This document shows positions 7,080 to 14,522 of a DNA stretch of 64,000 bases, in pieces. Position numbers and translations under genes: made by a program. The DNA is from an uncultured Lachnospiraceae bacterium. GTDB lineage: Bacteria > Bacillota > Clostridia > Lachnospirales > Lachnospiraceae. The stretch covers positions 1 to 64,000 of the forward strand of contig CAMUYQ010000012.1 in the NCBI GenBank assembly GCA_947165025.1. Reading direction: 5' to 3'. Every line of letters starts with the position of its first letter. Positions within the stretch are counted from its first letter, which is position 1. The notes under the pieces were generated by a model. It made no database searches. It was not told the origin of the DNA and saw only the letters and a list, made by a program, of their open reading frames with translations.

Positions 7080-8181
7080 CAAGTAAACCCCTTGATATCA
7101 TCTCAGAATACGTAAACAAATCCTTGTTTTCCACAACGCTGGGTTTGTCCATAACTACACTTTCACCCGAGGCTAATCGCTTCATCCAAATTCCGTCAGA
7201 ATCAGCCATATAATTTATTATTTCAGGATGGTGAGATATCATGATGCATTGTCCCGCATCACCCAACTCTCTTTCAATGTTGTTACACCACGGCTGTATT
7301 TCCCGAAGCGATAAGTAGTTATCCGGTTCATCAAGCAGGACCGTCATTCCCCTCTTAATAAATCCGTAAAGAAGGGTATACAACGCAAATAACATTTTTT
7401 CGCCGTCAGATAATTCGCCAAAATAATAACTGCACGGAACGTCATTATACTTATAATCCATCATTAAGCGTTTGGAATTGGCTAATGCATCAACATGTAT
7501 CCTAGCCTTAACAAATGCTTTATTTGTCTCGCGAATCGCACCCATTAATTCGTTATAAATATCCGGTTCCAGAAGCACTACTCCAGTATATGTCGAAGCA
7601 ATATTGCTGAAATCAATCCTAGGGATAAAAACATCATTTTGTACAATATCCATCATCGTTTTAGGATTTGGTATACACAAAATGATACTGTCAATCTGAC
7701 TTTTAAACTCATTTATAGAAGCATAGTTGGCTTCTCTGGGAATAATAGCTATTCCAGACGATGTCTCGTCCACCAAAACACGGTTCTTATTGGAATTATC
7801 ATCAATTACCTCCGCGGTTCCACCTACCATCTGATATAACAACGCGCCGTTACAAGTTAGTTTTTCCGAGGATATTTTGCACTTGGAATTATCCAGATCA
7901 TGAACGATCTCAAGTCTGTAAATAAACTCTTTTGCATCACTTGAGATTCCTATTTCAAAAGTCTGGATATTACTCTTTGTCCAACGCGTTATAGTCGATT
8001 GAAAGAAAAAACCGTTTGTAACATTAGAACTACCCATGATCACATCTCTTATTGAGGCAATCAATGCAAATACATTACTTTTTCCTGTTCCGTTACCTCC
8101 AATCAAAAGATTTGACTGTCCAAATTCGATTTTAAAGTTTACGAACGATTTGTAGTTGTTCGCATACAAGTATTTGATCAT
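7066..8181 (-). CDS. AAA/ABC-type ATPase of the OLD/RecF-like class
   Basis: A 371-residue ATPase with an SMC/RecF-like N-terminus (LYANNYKSFVNF), Walker A GGNGTGKS at 28-35, signature LSDGEK at 257-262, Walker B VLLDEPDN at 281-288 and switch histidines in ISHHPE at 315-320. The compact size without coiled-coil arms fits the AAA_21 group found beside TOPRIM effectors. It probably senses infection and licenses the nuclease encoded next to it. ATG 8181 has AAAGGA seven bases upstream. That ribosome site directly follows the stop of an overlapping small frame (8193-8273), which suggests coupling to the small upstream gene. Confidence 0.85.
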   Translation of the reverse strand: MIKYLYANNYKSFVNFKIEFGQSNLLIGGNGTGKSNVFALIASIRDVIMGSSNVTNGFFFQSTITRWTKSNIQTFEIGISSDAKEFIYRLEIVHDLDNSKCKISSEKLTCNGALLYQMVGGTAEVIDDNSNKNRVLVDETSSGIAIIPREANYASINEFKSQIDSIILCIPNPKTMMDIVQNDVFIPRIDFSNIASTYTGVVLLEPDIYNELMGAIRETNKAFVKARIHVDALANSKRLMMDYKYNDVPCSYYFGELSDGEKMLFALYTLLYGFIKRGMTVLLDEPDNYLSLREIQPWCNNIERELGDAGQCIMISHHPEIINYMADSDGIWMKRLASGESVVMDKPSVVENKDLFTYSEMISRGLLDETE

Positions 8182-8192
8182 GCTTTATCCTT

Positions 8193-8273
8193 TCAGTCGT
8201 TTTCTAATGCATTTCGCAGAATATACTCTCCATCATTATGTTCAGACTTTCTTTCTTCCGCGAAATAGATCAT
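8193..8273 (-). other. Alternative-frame continuation of the 66-residue gene
   Basis: In the +1 frame relative to the 66-residue gene, an open frame begins with ATG 8273 (AGGA nine bases upstream) and ends at TGA 8193-8195, just before the ATPase ribosome site. Its 26 residues (MIYFAEERKSEHNDGEY then ILRNALEND) look like natural protein. Either it is a tiny overlapping gene, or the upstream protein is read into this frame at GGAAGAAAGAAAG to give a product of about 83 residues, or one base has been gained in a once longer gene. Confidence 0.4.
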
Positions 8274-8442
8274 CAACAAGTTTCCTGTTATTTTCTTCAA
8301 CTACATCAGCGATGCCTTCAACGAGAATATCGATAATCTTAAGTATGTACTCATCATCAATATAATACTTCCAATCCGGGTTGGAATCCAGTTTTTCATG
8401 AAGTATTCTTTCTATATCCTGTCGATTAAGTCCGTATCTCAT
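8242..8442 (-). CDS. Small helical protein between membrane protein and ATPase
   Basis: A 66-residue, charged, soluble protein (NRQDIERILHEKLDS, IIDILVEGIADVVEENN, ending FRGRKKV). It is not recognised. Its ribosome site AAGG lies within the last codons of the membrane-protein gene six bases upstream, so it is translationally coupled to it. The frame ends early compared with a protein-like continuation in the +1 frame (see 8193-8273), so it may be truncated or frameshifted. Confidence 0.6.
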   Translation of the reverse strand: MRYGLNRQDIERILHEKLDSNPDWKYYIDDEYILKIIDILVEGIADVVEENNRKLVDDLFRGRKKV

Positions 8443-8448
8443 AATTTT

Positions 8449-9285
8449 TTACCCTTCGTACTGCAGCAGCACACGTTTTATAAGAATTCTCAGCATTTCT
8501 ATTGTTTGCTCCTGTGTTTTTATCCAACTATCGTAACGGAGCCTGGTTTCCAGGATTATCTCGTTGTTGTTACAACGATCGTAGATCCTGTTGTTCAGAT
8601 GATCTTTCAGTGTTATATCTACCTCATTAGACCGCTTATATCCCATGGCTTTCCTAATAATATCCGCGTCCTTGCCATCCAGGGCATACCTGGCGATCAC
8701 AGTTCCGACGTTGACTATTTCACAAGCCGGAAGCCCATTCTCAACAAGCACACCATTCAGGATGTCCTGAACCTCAGTATCCGCTCTATATCTAATCACC
8801 AAGTACTCTCTGATAGAGGTTTCGAGTTTTTCAAGTTGCTCCTTCAAGCAGTCGGGAACCTCCAGATATCTGGTGTCCAGCTTAATTCTTCTCCACGCAT
8901 CATATCGCGGACACGAAAAGTTTGTTTGTGATTCTTCTCCAATCTCAACATATTCCGGATAGGGGTATTGTATCAAAATCCGTTCGTGAATATTCACCAT
9001 TTCATCGTATAAAGGACTGTATATCACGTTCTTTCTTTTAAGATTGCGAAGTGCCCTTTGCTGGCGCTTGTTGATCCAAACGGACCCGAGCAAAGAGAAC
9101 ATTCCGCCTATTACGGCGCCAAGGAGTGTGCCAAGGACACCGAAAATGGTTGGGTTATTCACGAAAGATGTGATATCAATGTTAAAAGCAGCCATTATGA
9201 CAAATGATAGCATTATCAGAGATAATACTATCATCAGTATGGTTCTATGCTTTTCAATCCAGTATATAATCTTAAGTTTTGTCAT
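8449..9285 (-). CDS. Membrane-anchored protein with cytosolic helical domain
   Basis: A 278-residue protein with two N-terminal membrane segments (about 15-35 and 44-68, the second glycine-rich) and a basic stretch KRQQRALRNLKRK at about 73-85 that should stay cytosolic. The remaining 190 residues are charged and helical. I do not recognise a family. As the first gene of the minus-strand array it could be a membrane sensor or effector, inferred from position only. ATG 9285 is used; the ribosome site is weak (GGA 13 bases upstream). No clear promoter was found in the 258 bases before it. Confidence 0.65.
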   Translation of the reverse strand: MTKLKIIYWIEKHRTILMIVLSLIMLSFVIMAAFNIDITSFVNNPTIFGVLGTLLGAVIGGMFSLLGSVWINKRQQRALRNLKRKNVIYSPLYDEMVNIHERILIQYPYPEYVEIGEESQTNFSCPRYDAWRRIKLDTRYLEVPDCLKEQLEKLETSIREYLVIRYRADTEVQDILNGVLVENGLPACEIVNVGTVIARYALDGKDADIIRKAMGYKRSNEVDITLKDHLNNRIYDRCNNNEIILETRLRYDSWIKTQEQTIEMLRILIKRVLLQYEG

Positions 9286-9543
9286 TTTGTTTCAAACATC
9301 CGTCAATTAAGCCGATTATTCAAATAGTGGTTTTGTTTCATATTCTGTTTGATTCATTTGATTTTTCCTTGTAATTCACTGTTCTCAAAGCAGATAATAT
9401 CACTATACTCTGCCAAATAATACTTTGAAGTCAATTCTATGCTCTTCTTAACCTATTCAGACATCCACGGATCGTAGGTAATTCTTTCATGGTTTCTTGA
9501 CCCGATTCGAATCAATTTTGATCCGTTTCAATCTTAAGAATCA
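9286..9543 (-). other. Intergenic region with short coding debris
   Basis: On the minus strand, 9452-9354 is open for 32 codons (IELTSKYYLAEYSDIICF then ENSELQGKIK) without a normal start, and its TGA overlaps the ATG of a 13-codon frame (MNQTEYETKPLFE). A third piece, MKELPTIRGCLNRLRRA, precedes it in another frame. Together they resemble fragments of a decayed small gene. No promoter is called. Confidence 0.3.
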
Positions 9544-9981
9544 CTATCTCACATTTGAATTCTCGTTATAATAATCAACAACATTTACAAACGGAATTGT
9601 CACTTTACCACAGCTCATGATATTAGCTGTGATACTCTCAATCTTTCCTCTGACGATACCTATAAGAGCTGCCGCCCCATTTATAGCAACCAAACTCCTG
9701 AATTCGTTCTCACTGACTCCGTCAGTTGACACAAAATGACCTTCGCTGGAAATGCTTAGGTTTAGTATCTCGTTATTTCCCTGATCAATGTTGATCATTA
9801 AATCAATGATAATTGCCGCAAAGTATCCAGATTCAATCTTTTTTATTCTCGGTTTTCCTATGTTTACTCCAAGGGTTTTTTTTGAATTCGGGTTTAAGTA
9901 TACTATTGAATTTTCAATATTTATCTTGCTTATATATGTATCGGCAATCTGTATTCCCCTGGCGACTATATCAAATCTCAT
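9544..9981 (-). CDS. SecB-like chaperone of a TAC module
   Basis: A 145-residue protein with the SecB-like fold pattern: beta-rich N-terminal half (GVNIGKPRIKKIESGYFAA, IIIDLMINIDQ), then INGAAALIGIVRGKIESIT and a C-terminal TIPFVNVVDYY, matching the SecB helix and the P-x-x-N-(F/V) ending. In toxin-antitoxin-chaperone systems, such as Rv1957 of M. tuberculosis, this protein binds the antitoxin tail and protects it from proteolysis. Its ATG overlaps the antitoxin stop (TAATG). Clostridia generally lack export SecB, so a role in the TA module is far more likely than in secretion. Confidence 0.75.
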   Translation of the reverse strand: MRFDIVARGIQIADTYISKINIENSIVYLNPNSKKTLGVNIGKPRIKKIESGYFAAIIIDLMINIDQGNNEILNLSISSEGHFVSTDGVSENEFRSLVAINGAAALIGIVRGKIESITANIMSCGKVTIPFVNVVDYYNENSNVR

Positions 9982-10382
9982 TATGCAATGCCCTCGCTAA
10001 CATTCAGATTCTTTACCCAATTCGTTACTCTACGCTTTCTTGTTGTTTTGTCACTGTTTTCCCAAATTGAGATCTTATATGGATGCTCATTATTGAGATC
10101 CCTGATTGAAACATCGAGCTCCATATGTATTTTTTTGCAAATCTCATTAAGGGTCTTTATGGTGAAGTTATATTCTCTGCTCTCCCATTTTGACACCATG
10201 CCTTGTGTAACACCCATGTAGTCAGCAAACTCTTTCTGAGTGAACCCCATGTCAATCCTGCAGCGCTCTATTGTAGCCGAAATCTTTGCAAGTTCAACGA
10301 TAGACTTGACTTCCGAATCCGAAAAACCCTCTGTAACCCATTTCGTTTTTTTTGCTTTGTCAATTTTGTCTTGAATCCCCAT
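9981..10382 (-). CDS. higA: HigA-like antitoxin with chaperone-addiction tail
   Basis: A 133-residue protein with an XRE-type helix-turn-helix at about 46-70 (GFTQKEFADYMGVTQGMVSKW in pieces: TQKEFADYMGVTQ and MVSKWE). The C-terminal 35 residues are basic and contain exposed-type aromatics (IWENSDKTTRKRR, W122), as expected of the tail that makes an antitoxin dependent on its SecB-like chaperone. The start is ATG 10382 with GGAGGG five bases upstream; the earlier TTG lacks a site. It probably represses its own promoter through the palindrome at 10824-10839. The order toxin, antitoxin, chaperone matches known HigBA-SecB modules. Confidence 0.8.
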   Translation of the reverse strand: MGIQDKIDKAKKTKWVTEGFSDSEVKSIVELAKISATIERCRIDMGFTQKEFADYMGVTQGMVSKWESREYNFTIKTLNEICKKIHMELDVSIRDLNNEHPYKISIWENSDKTTRKRRVTNWVKNLNVSEGIA

Positions 10383-10409
10383 TTTTCCCTCCACAATCAA
10401 TTTCCCTAA

Positions 10410-10796
10410 TCAATTTGCCTTAAGCCATTTTAAACGTTCTCGAGCTCTGTCAATGGCTCTTTGATAGTCATTTTCTCCCTTCTCAAGAAATGCAGTGAGA
10501 AGGATGACCGAATTACCATAAAACGTGAATAATATCCTAAGATTCTTTGGTGTTTTAGGATGTCTGATAGAGTATAGTTCATTTTCTCCTGTTAGTTTTT
10601 CAAAGCCCATTAAACCTATAGCGTTATGCTTAAGGTTGTCCAAAATTGCCAAATCCTCCATCAGTTTTTGCTGATAACGTAACCAAGGTGGTCGAGCGCT
10701 CCATTTTTCACTTGCGGCTTTACAGAATTCCTTTTTTACTACATCTATAGCATAGACATCAGATAAGCCATTAATATCCAGCTTTAATAATTCCAC
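10410..10796 (-). CDS. higB: HigB/Gp49-like toxin
   Basis: A 128-residue protein of the RelE/HigB superfamily (phage-derived Gp49-like). Typical elements are IRHPKTPKNLRILFTFYGNS (written here as IRHPKTPKNLR and ILFTFYGNS) and VILLTAFLEKGENDYQRAIDR (LLTAFLEKG, then a helix with alternating acidic and basic residues). The family cleaves mRNA at the ribosome. Start is a GTG at 10796 with GGGGAGG six bases upstream; the ATG two bases earlier is in another frame. First gene of the triad, 27 bases before the antitoxin. Confidence 0.8.
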   Translation of the reverse strand: MELLKLDINGLSDVYAIDVVKKEFCKAASEKWSARPPWLRYQQKLMEDLAILDNLKHNAIGLMGFEKLTGENELYSIRHPKTPKNLRILFTFYGNSVILLTAFLEKGENDYQRAIDRARERLKWLKAN

Positions 10797-10818
10797 ATTA
10801 TACCTCCCCGGTTAATTC

Positions 10819-10847
10819 ATTGTATTACTTATAAGTAATATTGACAA
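10819..10847 (-). promoter_or_regulatory. TAC promoter with embedded operator palindrome
   Basis: On the minus strand TTGTCA (10847-10842), 17-base spacer, TACAAT (10824-10819). The spacer carries a perfect 16-base palindrome ATTACTTATAAGTAAT (10824-10839), which would be covered by a dimeric HTH antitoxin and block RNA polymerase. Confidence 0.75.
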
Positions 10848-10941
10848 GTCTTTTTTAGTGGTTCTCATGTGCTTTTCTTTTGTTGAATCTAGCTGCAGAA
10901 ATACAAATACGATTCGAAATAATATGATTTAGATGTAAACA

Positions 10942-10974
10942 CGACTAATTCCGATTCAGATTCGGAATTAGTCG
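10942..10974. other. Perfect 13-bp hairpin between divergent units
   Basis: CGACTAATTCCGA (10942-10954) and TCGGAATTAGTCG (10962-10974) form a perfect stem with a 7-base loop. The plus strand continues CATTTTATCATTTT, giving a terminator-like look, yet no plus-strand gene lies upstream. It may insulate the acyltransferase operon from the toxin locus, or be a binding site. Confidence 0.5.
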
Positions 10975-11076
10975 CATTTTATCATTTTCCTGAGTAATTA
11001 GCAAGGCTCTGTCTGATCTTGATTATGGAAAATACACCTATGATTTGGTATATTAGGGAAGTTAAAGGAATGTACT

Positions 11077-12075
11077 ATGAAGAAGCATTTGTTAAATTCG
11101 ATAAAGATAATACTGTTTGTGGCTATATTTGCGCTGATAATGAAGGCGATGAACTTCTGTCTGGTCTCAAGTAACTGGGCAAGTATCGGGCGATGGGAAG
11201 AGTACAGTAAAAGTGACGATTACGATACACTGTTTGTGGGCTCTTCCGTCGGATGGGTTATAGTCCCGAGGACGATCGACGGGCTGAACGGCAGCCACTG
11301 CGTCAATATGTCCACTCCGGACCAGTTCTACAAGACATCTCTTTCGGCGGTGAAGTTTGTATCCAAACAGCAGCCGCTTGATAAAGTTGTGCTGCTTACA
11401 GGCTTTGACGCACTGGGGCGACCCGAGGAGTATACGGCAGCGGCATCGTTTCTGGAGGCGGAGTATGAGACCGCGCCGGAACTGAAGCGCTATGGTGCGA
11501 TAGTAGCTGATAAGGCTGGAAGGTATGGCAGGTATGATTTTCTCTCATCAACAGATTCCATTAACATATGGTTTGACTGGGTGGAGAGGTTCACGTATAC
11601 AATGCCGCAGATATTCAAGAATGTAGCCTACAGGATGGAACGCAGGAACCCCGGGTATGTTCTTGATATGAGTGAGAAGATCGGGCGGGTTGAGGCTCCG
11701 GGTGGCGATCCGGGGCGTTTGGATACGGATGTTGAGCGGGCTGAGGCCTTGGGGTTATCCTCGCTTTCGATCAACCGGGATTCGCTTGAAATGCTTGATG
11801 AGATGGCTGCGTATCTTAAAGCCAATGATATTCGCTTTGCAGTCATAGTGACACCTCACAGGTCTGATGTGAAGGAAGGTTACGGGGATGAGTATGGAGT
11901 CATTGACTCGTATCTTAAGGACTTTGTGACAGAGCGTGGCGGTGAATATTACAACATTGACAATGATGAGGCTCTCAGGGAGCGCCTTCCGGATGATATG
12001 TTCATGGATACGGAGCATATCGTGGATCAGGGCAACGACCTGGTGTCCGAGAAGATAGCTGAACTTTTGAGGTAA
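11077..12075 (+). CDS. SGNH/DltD-like partner of the MBOAT acyltransferase
   Basis: A 332-residue protein with one N-terminal membrane anchor (about 8-28) and an extracytoplasmic SGNH-hydrolase-like domain: nucleophile motif VGSSVGW (S57 region) and a C-terminal D-x-x-H pair (D311, H314 in MDTEHIVDQGN). Partners of this kind (DltD, AlgJ/AlgX, PatB) receive or transfer acyl groups onto an extracellular polymer. The stop is three bases before the MBOAT gene, so the two work together. AAAGGA precedes the ATG by about eight bases. The polymer modified is unknown. Confidence 0.7.
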   Translation: MKKHLLNSIKIILFVAIFALIMKAMNFCLVSSNWASIGRWEEYSKSDDYDTLFVGSSVGWVIVPRTIDGLNGSHCVNMSTPDQFYKTSLSAVKFVSKQQPLDKVVLLTGFDALGRPEEYTAAASFLEAEYETAPELKRYGAIVADKAGRYGRYDFLSSTDSINIWFDWVERFTYTMPQIFKNVAYRMERRNPGYVLDMSEKIGRVEAPGGDPGRLDTDVERAEALGLSSLSINRDSLEMLDEMAAYLKANDIRFAVIVTPHRSDVKEGYGDEYGVIDSYLKDFVTERGGEYYNIDNDEALRERLPDDMFMDTEHIVDQGNDLVSEKIAELLR

Positions 12076-12078
12076 AGG

Positions 12079-13566
12079 ATGGAACTGTATTCGGCGGCCT
12101 TTATAGGCTTTGTGCTCATATCGGTGATCCTTCACGAGATCGTGGGGAGGCGGTGGCCAGACAGGCAGTGGTTTGTGAGGTTGCTGGCTTCTGTAGTGTT
12201 TTACGCGATCATCTCGGGATGGCGGATCGTGTTCGTGGCTGCATCCGTTGTGTCGGTATGGCTCGGGGCGAGAATGATCGGGGCGTGTGATACGGCCCGT
12301 AGGAAGCGGGTTATCTCAGGATGCCTTGTTGTGTTTAACCTCGGTATACTGGCTGTTACGAAGTACCTGTTCCCTGTTGTGGCGCATCCGGTACTTTTGC
12401 CGCTCGGAATATCGTATTATACCCTGATGTCGGTATCATATATTGTTGACGTTTACGGCGGGAAGTACGAATACGAGAATGATCCGCTTAAGGTAGCGCT
12501 TTATCTGATGTGGTTTCCGCAGATGCTGCAGGGACCGATCAACAGATATGACAGTGTGTCTGCAACGCTGTTTGATGTGCATCGGGTTGATACAGAGAGT
12601 GTACAGAGAAATGCTCTCCTGTTCCTGTTTGGGGCGTTCAAGAAATACGCGATCGCAAACGTGATGATCGGGACCGTCGGGGAGATATTCGGGGGAGACC
12701 TGACTCAGAAGCCCGGAGGATTCCTGTTTGCAGGTGCGGTATTGTATGCTGTTTGTCAGTATGCCGATTTTTCGGGCGGTATAGATATGATGTTTGCCGC
12801 ATCACGGCTCTTTGGGGTTGAGATGGATGTAAACTTTGCACAGCCCTACTTTGCGAAGTCCCTGGCTGAGTTCTGGCGCAGATGGCATATCACTCTCGGC
12901 TCGTTCATGAAGGCTTATGTGTTCTATCCGTTTGCGGTAAACAGGCGGGTGATGAAGCTGAATAAGCGGATAAAGGATAAGTTCGGGAAACATGCGTCAA
13001 GGTCGGTTATCGGAGGTCTTGGGAACATAATCGTGTTCCTGCTTGTAGGGCTATGGCACGGACCTCAGCTGCACTTCGTGTTATGGGGACTGTACAACGG
13101 GGTGATAATAGCCGTATCTGACGTTTGTGCGCCTTTATTTGATAAGATGCGGGGATTGTGCCATATCGATGCAAAAAGCCGCGGATGGGTCTTATTCGGG
13201 ATCATAAGGACGTTTGTGATCGTATGCTTTGCCGGGTATTTAGACTATGTGGAGAAGTTCTCAGATTCGATGATCGCATTTAAAAATACATTCCTGCATT
13301 TCGGAGCAAATCTGTCACGCCTATGGATACTGGACCTGTTCAATTCCAAGGTTTTGTCGGTGCAGAAGGTGACAGTATTTATGCTTGCTGTGGTGATACT
13401 GTTCGTTGTTGATGTGCTTAAGGAACTGAAGAAGGATCCGGCTGAGGTGTTGCTGAAGCGGCCCGTATGGGTCAGATGGCCGGTATTGTATGTGCTGATG
13501 ATACTGCTGCTGATGTCGTTTACGGTGGCCGGGAGTACGGCTGGGTTTATGTACGCAGCGTTTTAG
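12079..13566 (+). CDS. MBOAT O-acyltransferase (DltB/AlgI-like)
   Basis: A 495-residue polytopic membrane protein with the MBOAT core: PQMLQGPINRYD near 150, FWRRWHITLGSF (H270 region) and the catalytic-histidine motif GLWHGPQLHFVLWG (H327). MBOAT proteins pass acyl groups from a cytosolic donor across the membrane to a partner that acylates surface polysaccharide or teichoic acid. No dltA or dltC is nearby, so D-alanylation is not implied; polysaccharide O-acetylation is the simpler reading. It converges on the epimerase gene with only seven bases between the stops. Confidence 0.85.
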   Translation: MELYSAAFIGFVLISVILHEIVGRRWPDRQWFVRLLASVVFYAIISGWRIVFVAASVVSVWLGARMIGACDTARRKRVISGCLVVFNLGILAVTKYLFPVVAHPVLLPLGISYYTLMSVSYIVDVYGGKYEYENDPLKVALYLMWFPQMLQGPINRYDSVSATLFDVHRVDTESVQRNALLFLFGAFKKYAIANVMIGTVGEIFGGDLTQKPGGFLFAGAVLYAVCQYADFSGGIDMMFAASRLFGVEMDVNFAQPYFAKSLAEFWRRWHITLGSFMKAYVFYPFAVNRRVMKLNKRIKDKFGKHASRSVIGGLGNIIVFLLVGLWHGPQLHFVLWGLYNGVIIAVSDVCAPLFDKMRGLCHIDAKSRGWVLFGIIRTFVIVCFAGYLDYVEKFSDSMIAFKNTFLHFGANLSRLWILDLFNSKVLSVQKVTVFMLAVVILFVVDVLKELKKDPAEVLLKRPVWVRWPVLYVLMILLLMSFTVAGSTAGFMYAAF

Positions 13567-13573
13567 AGCCGGT

Positions 13574-14452
13574 CTATTCTCCGTCAAATCTTGTGTCTTC
13601 TGACCAGTTGTCCTTTTCCCATTTGATCTGCATTTCGATACCTTTTGAAAGAGGGATCGCGGGAGTGATGCCGGATTCGGTGACGATCCGGGTATTTGAA
13701 GCCGTGTAGTTTCTGTTTCGCTCGACCGAGAGAAGGCGTTTGTCGGTATCTGCTCCCATTTGAGATATTACATTCTTAGCTATATCGGACAGAAGTACCG
13801 GGATTCCGGATGAAACATTGTAACTGTGTGATTTTAGCTCATTATCGATTCCCCAGCAGAAATACTGTGCTACATCGTAAACATGGATGTAGTCGAATTT
13901 ACAGTCTTTGCGGATTGTTATCTCCTTGCCGAGCATGATCGATCTTATGCAGTGAGTGATGAACTTGCTCTCGTGATCACCGGGGCCGTAGCAGCCAAAC
14001 AGGCGGAAGTTGTACACGTTGTCGGATGTTTCGGCAAGCCTGTTCATGAGCATCTTGGCAACGCCGTACTGGTCCTTCGGAACGGACCTGTAGCAGTCCT
14101 CTTCCGCAACAAGATTCATATCCATCGTCTTATCGAATTCCGCACCTGAGCCGGTGTAGATCATCTTCCCGAAAAGGTCCCTGTGGTTGAAGAAATTAAG
14201 GAAAATGCGGATGCTGTCCTCGAGCATCGTATCCATTGAATCACTCGGGTTCTTGGCCGGAGTCGGACTGGCCAGGTGCAGGACAATGTCGAATTTATGC
14301 TGTTTAAGGTACTCCAATACCGCCTGCTCGTCTTTAAGGTTAAGTTCCGAGCGGGTCGGTGTGTATATTTCGTATCCTTTATTCTGTTTCAGAGTCGGAA
14401 GGACATTCCGCCCAACAAAGCCGGTGGCTCCGGTTAATAATATCTTGGTCAT
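13574..14452 (-). CDS. NAD-dependent sugar epimerase/dehydratase (extended SDR)
   Basis: A 292-residue Rossmann enzyme with N-terminal nucleotide-binding motif GATGFVG at 8-14, a SGAEFD segment supplying the catalytic Ser/Thr and a YGVAK active-site motif. The product is probably an NDP-sugar 4-ketoreductase or epimerase; the exact substrate cannot be read from sequence. Possible source substrates are the 4-keto-6-deoxy sugars made by the dehydratase encoded at 28.3-29.4 kb. It stands alone on the minus strand between two plus-strand acylation genes and the accessory insert at 14.5 kb. Confidence 0.8.
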   Translation of the reverse strand: MTKILLTGATGFVGRNVLPTLKQNKGYEIYTPTRSELNLKDEQAVLEYLKQHKFDIVLHLASPTPAKNPSDSMDTMLEDSIRIFLNFFNHRDLFGKMIYTGSGAEFDKTMDMNLVAEEDCYRSVPKDQYGVAKMLMNRLAETSDNVYNFRLFGCYGPGDHESKFITHCIRSIMLGKEITIRKDCKFDYIHVYDVAQYFCWGIDNELKSHSYNVSSGIPVLLSDIAKNVISQMGADTDKRLLSVERNRNYTASNTRIVTESGITPAIPLSKGIEMQIKWEKDNWSEDTRFDGE

Positions 14453-14522
14453 GTGTTATATACTATCACAGGATGAACAAATTCTACAATATAGGGAGCG
14501 AAACACGTGGGTTCTATTCGAA

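Noticed and set aside
6522-8181. Assignment as PARIS or Gabija
   Set aside because: The ATPase is short and the partner lacks a visible DUF4435 or UvrD-type pattern, so only the broader AAA-TOPRIM class is supported.
9544-9981. SecB for general protein export
   Set aside because: It is coupled to a HigBA pair, and Clostridia normally lack export SecB.
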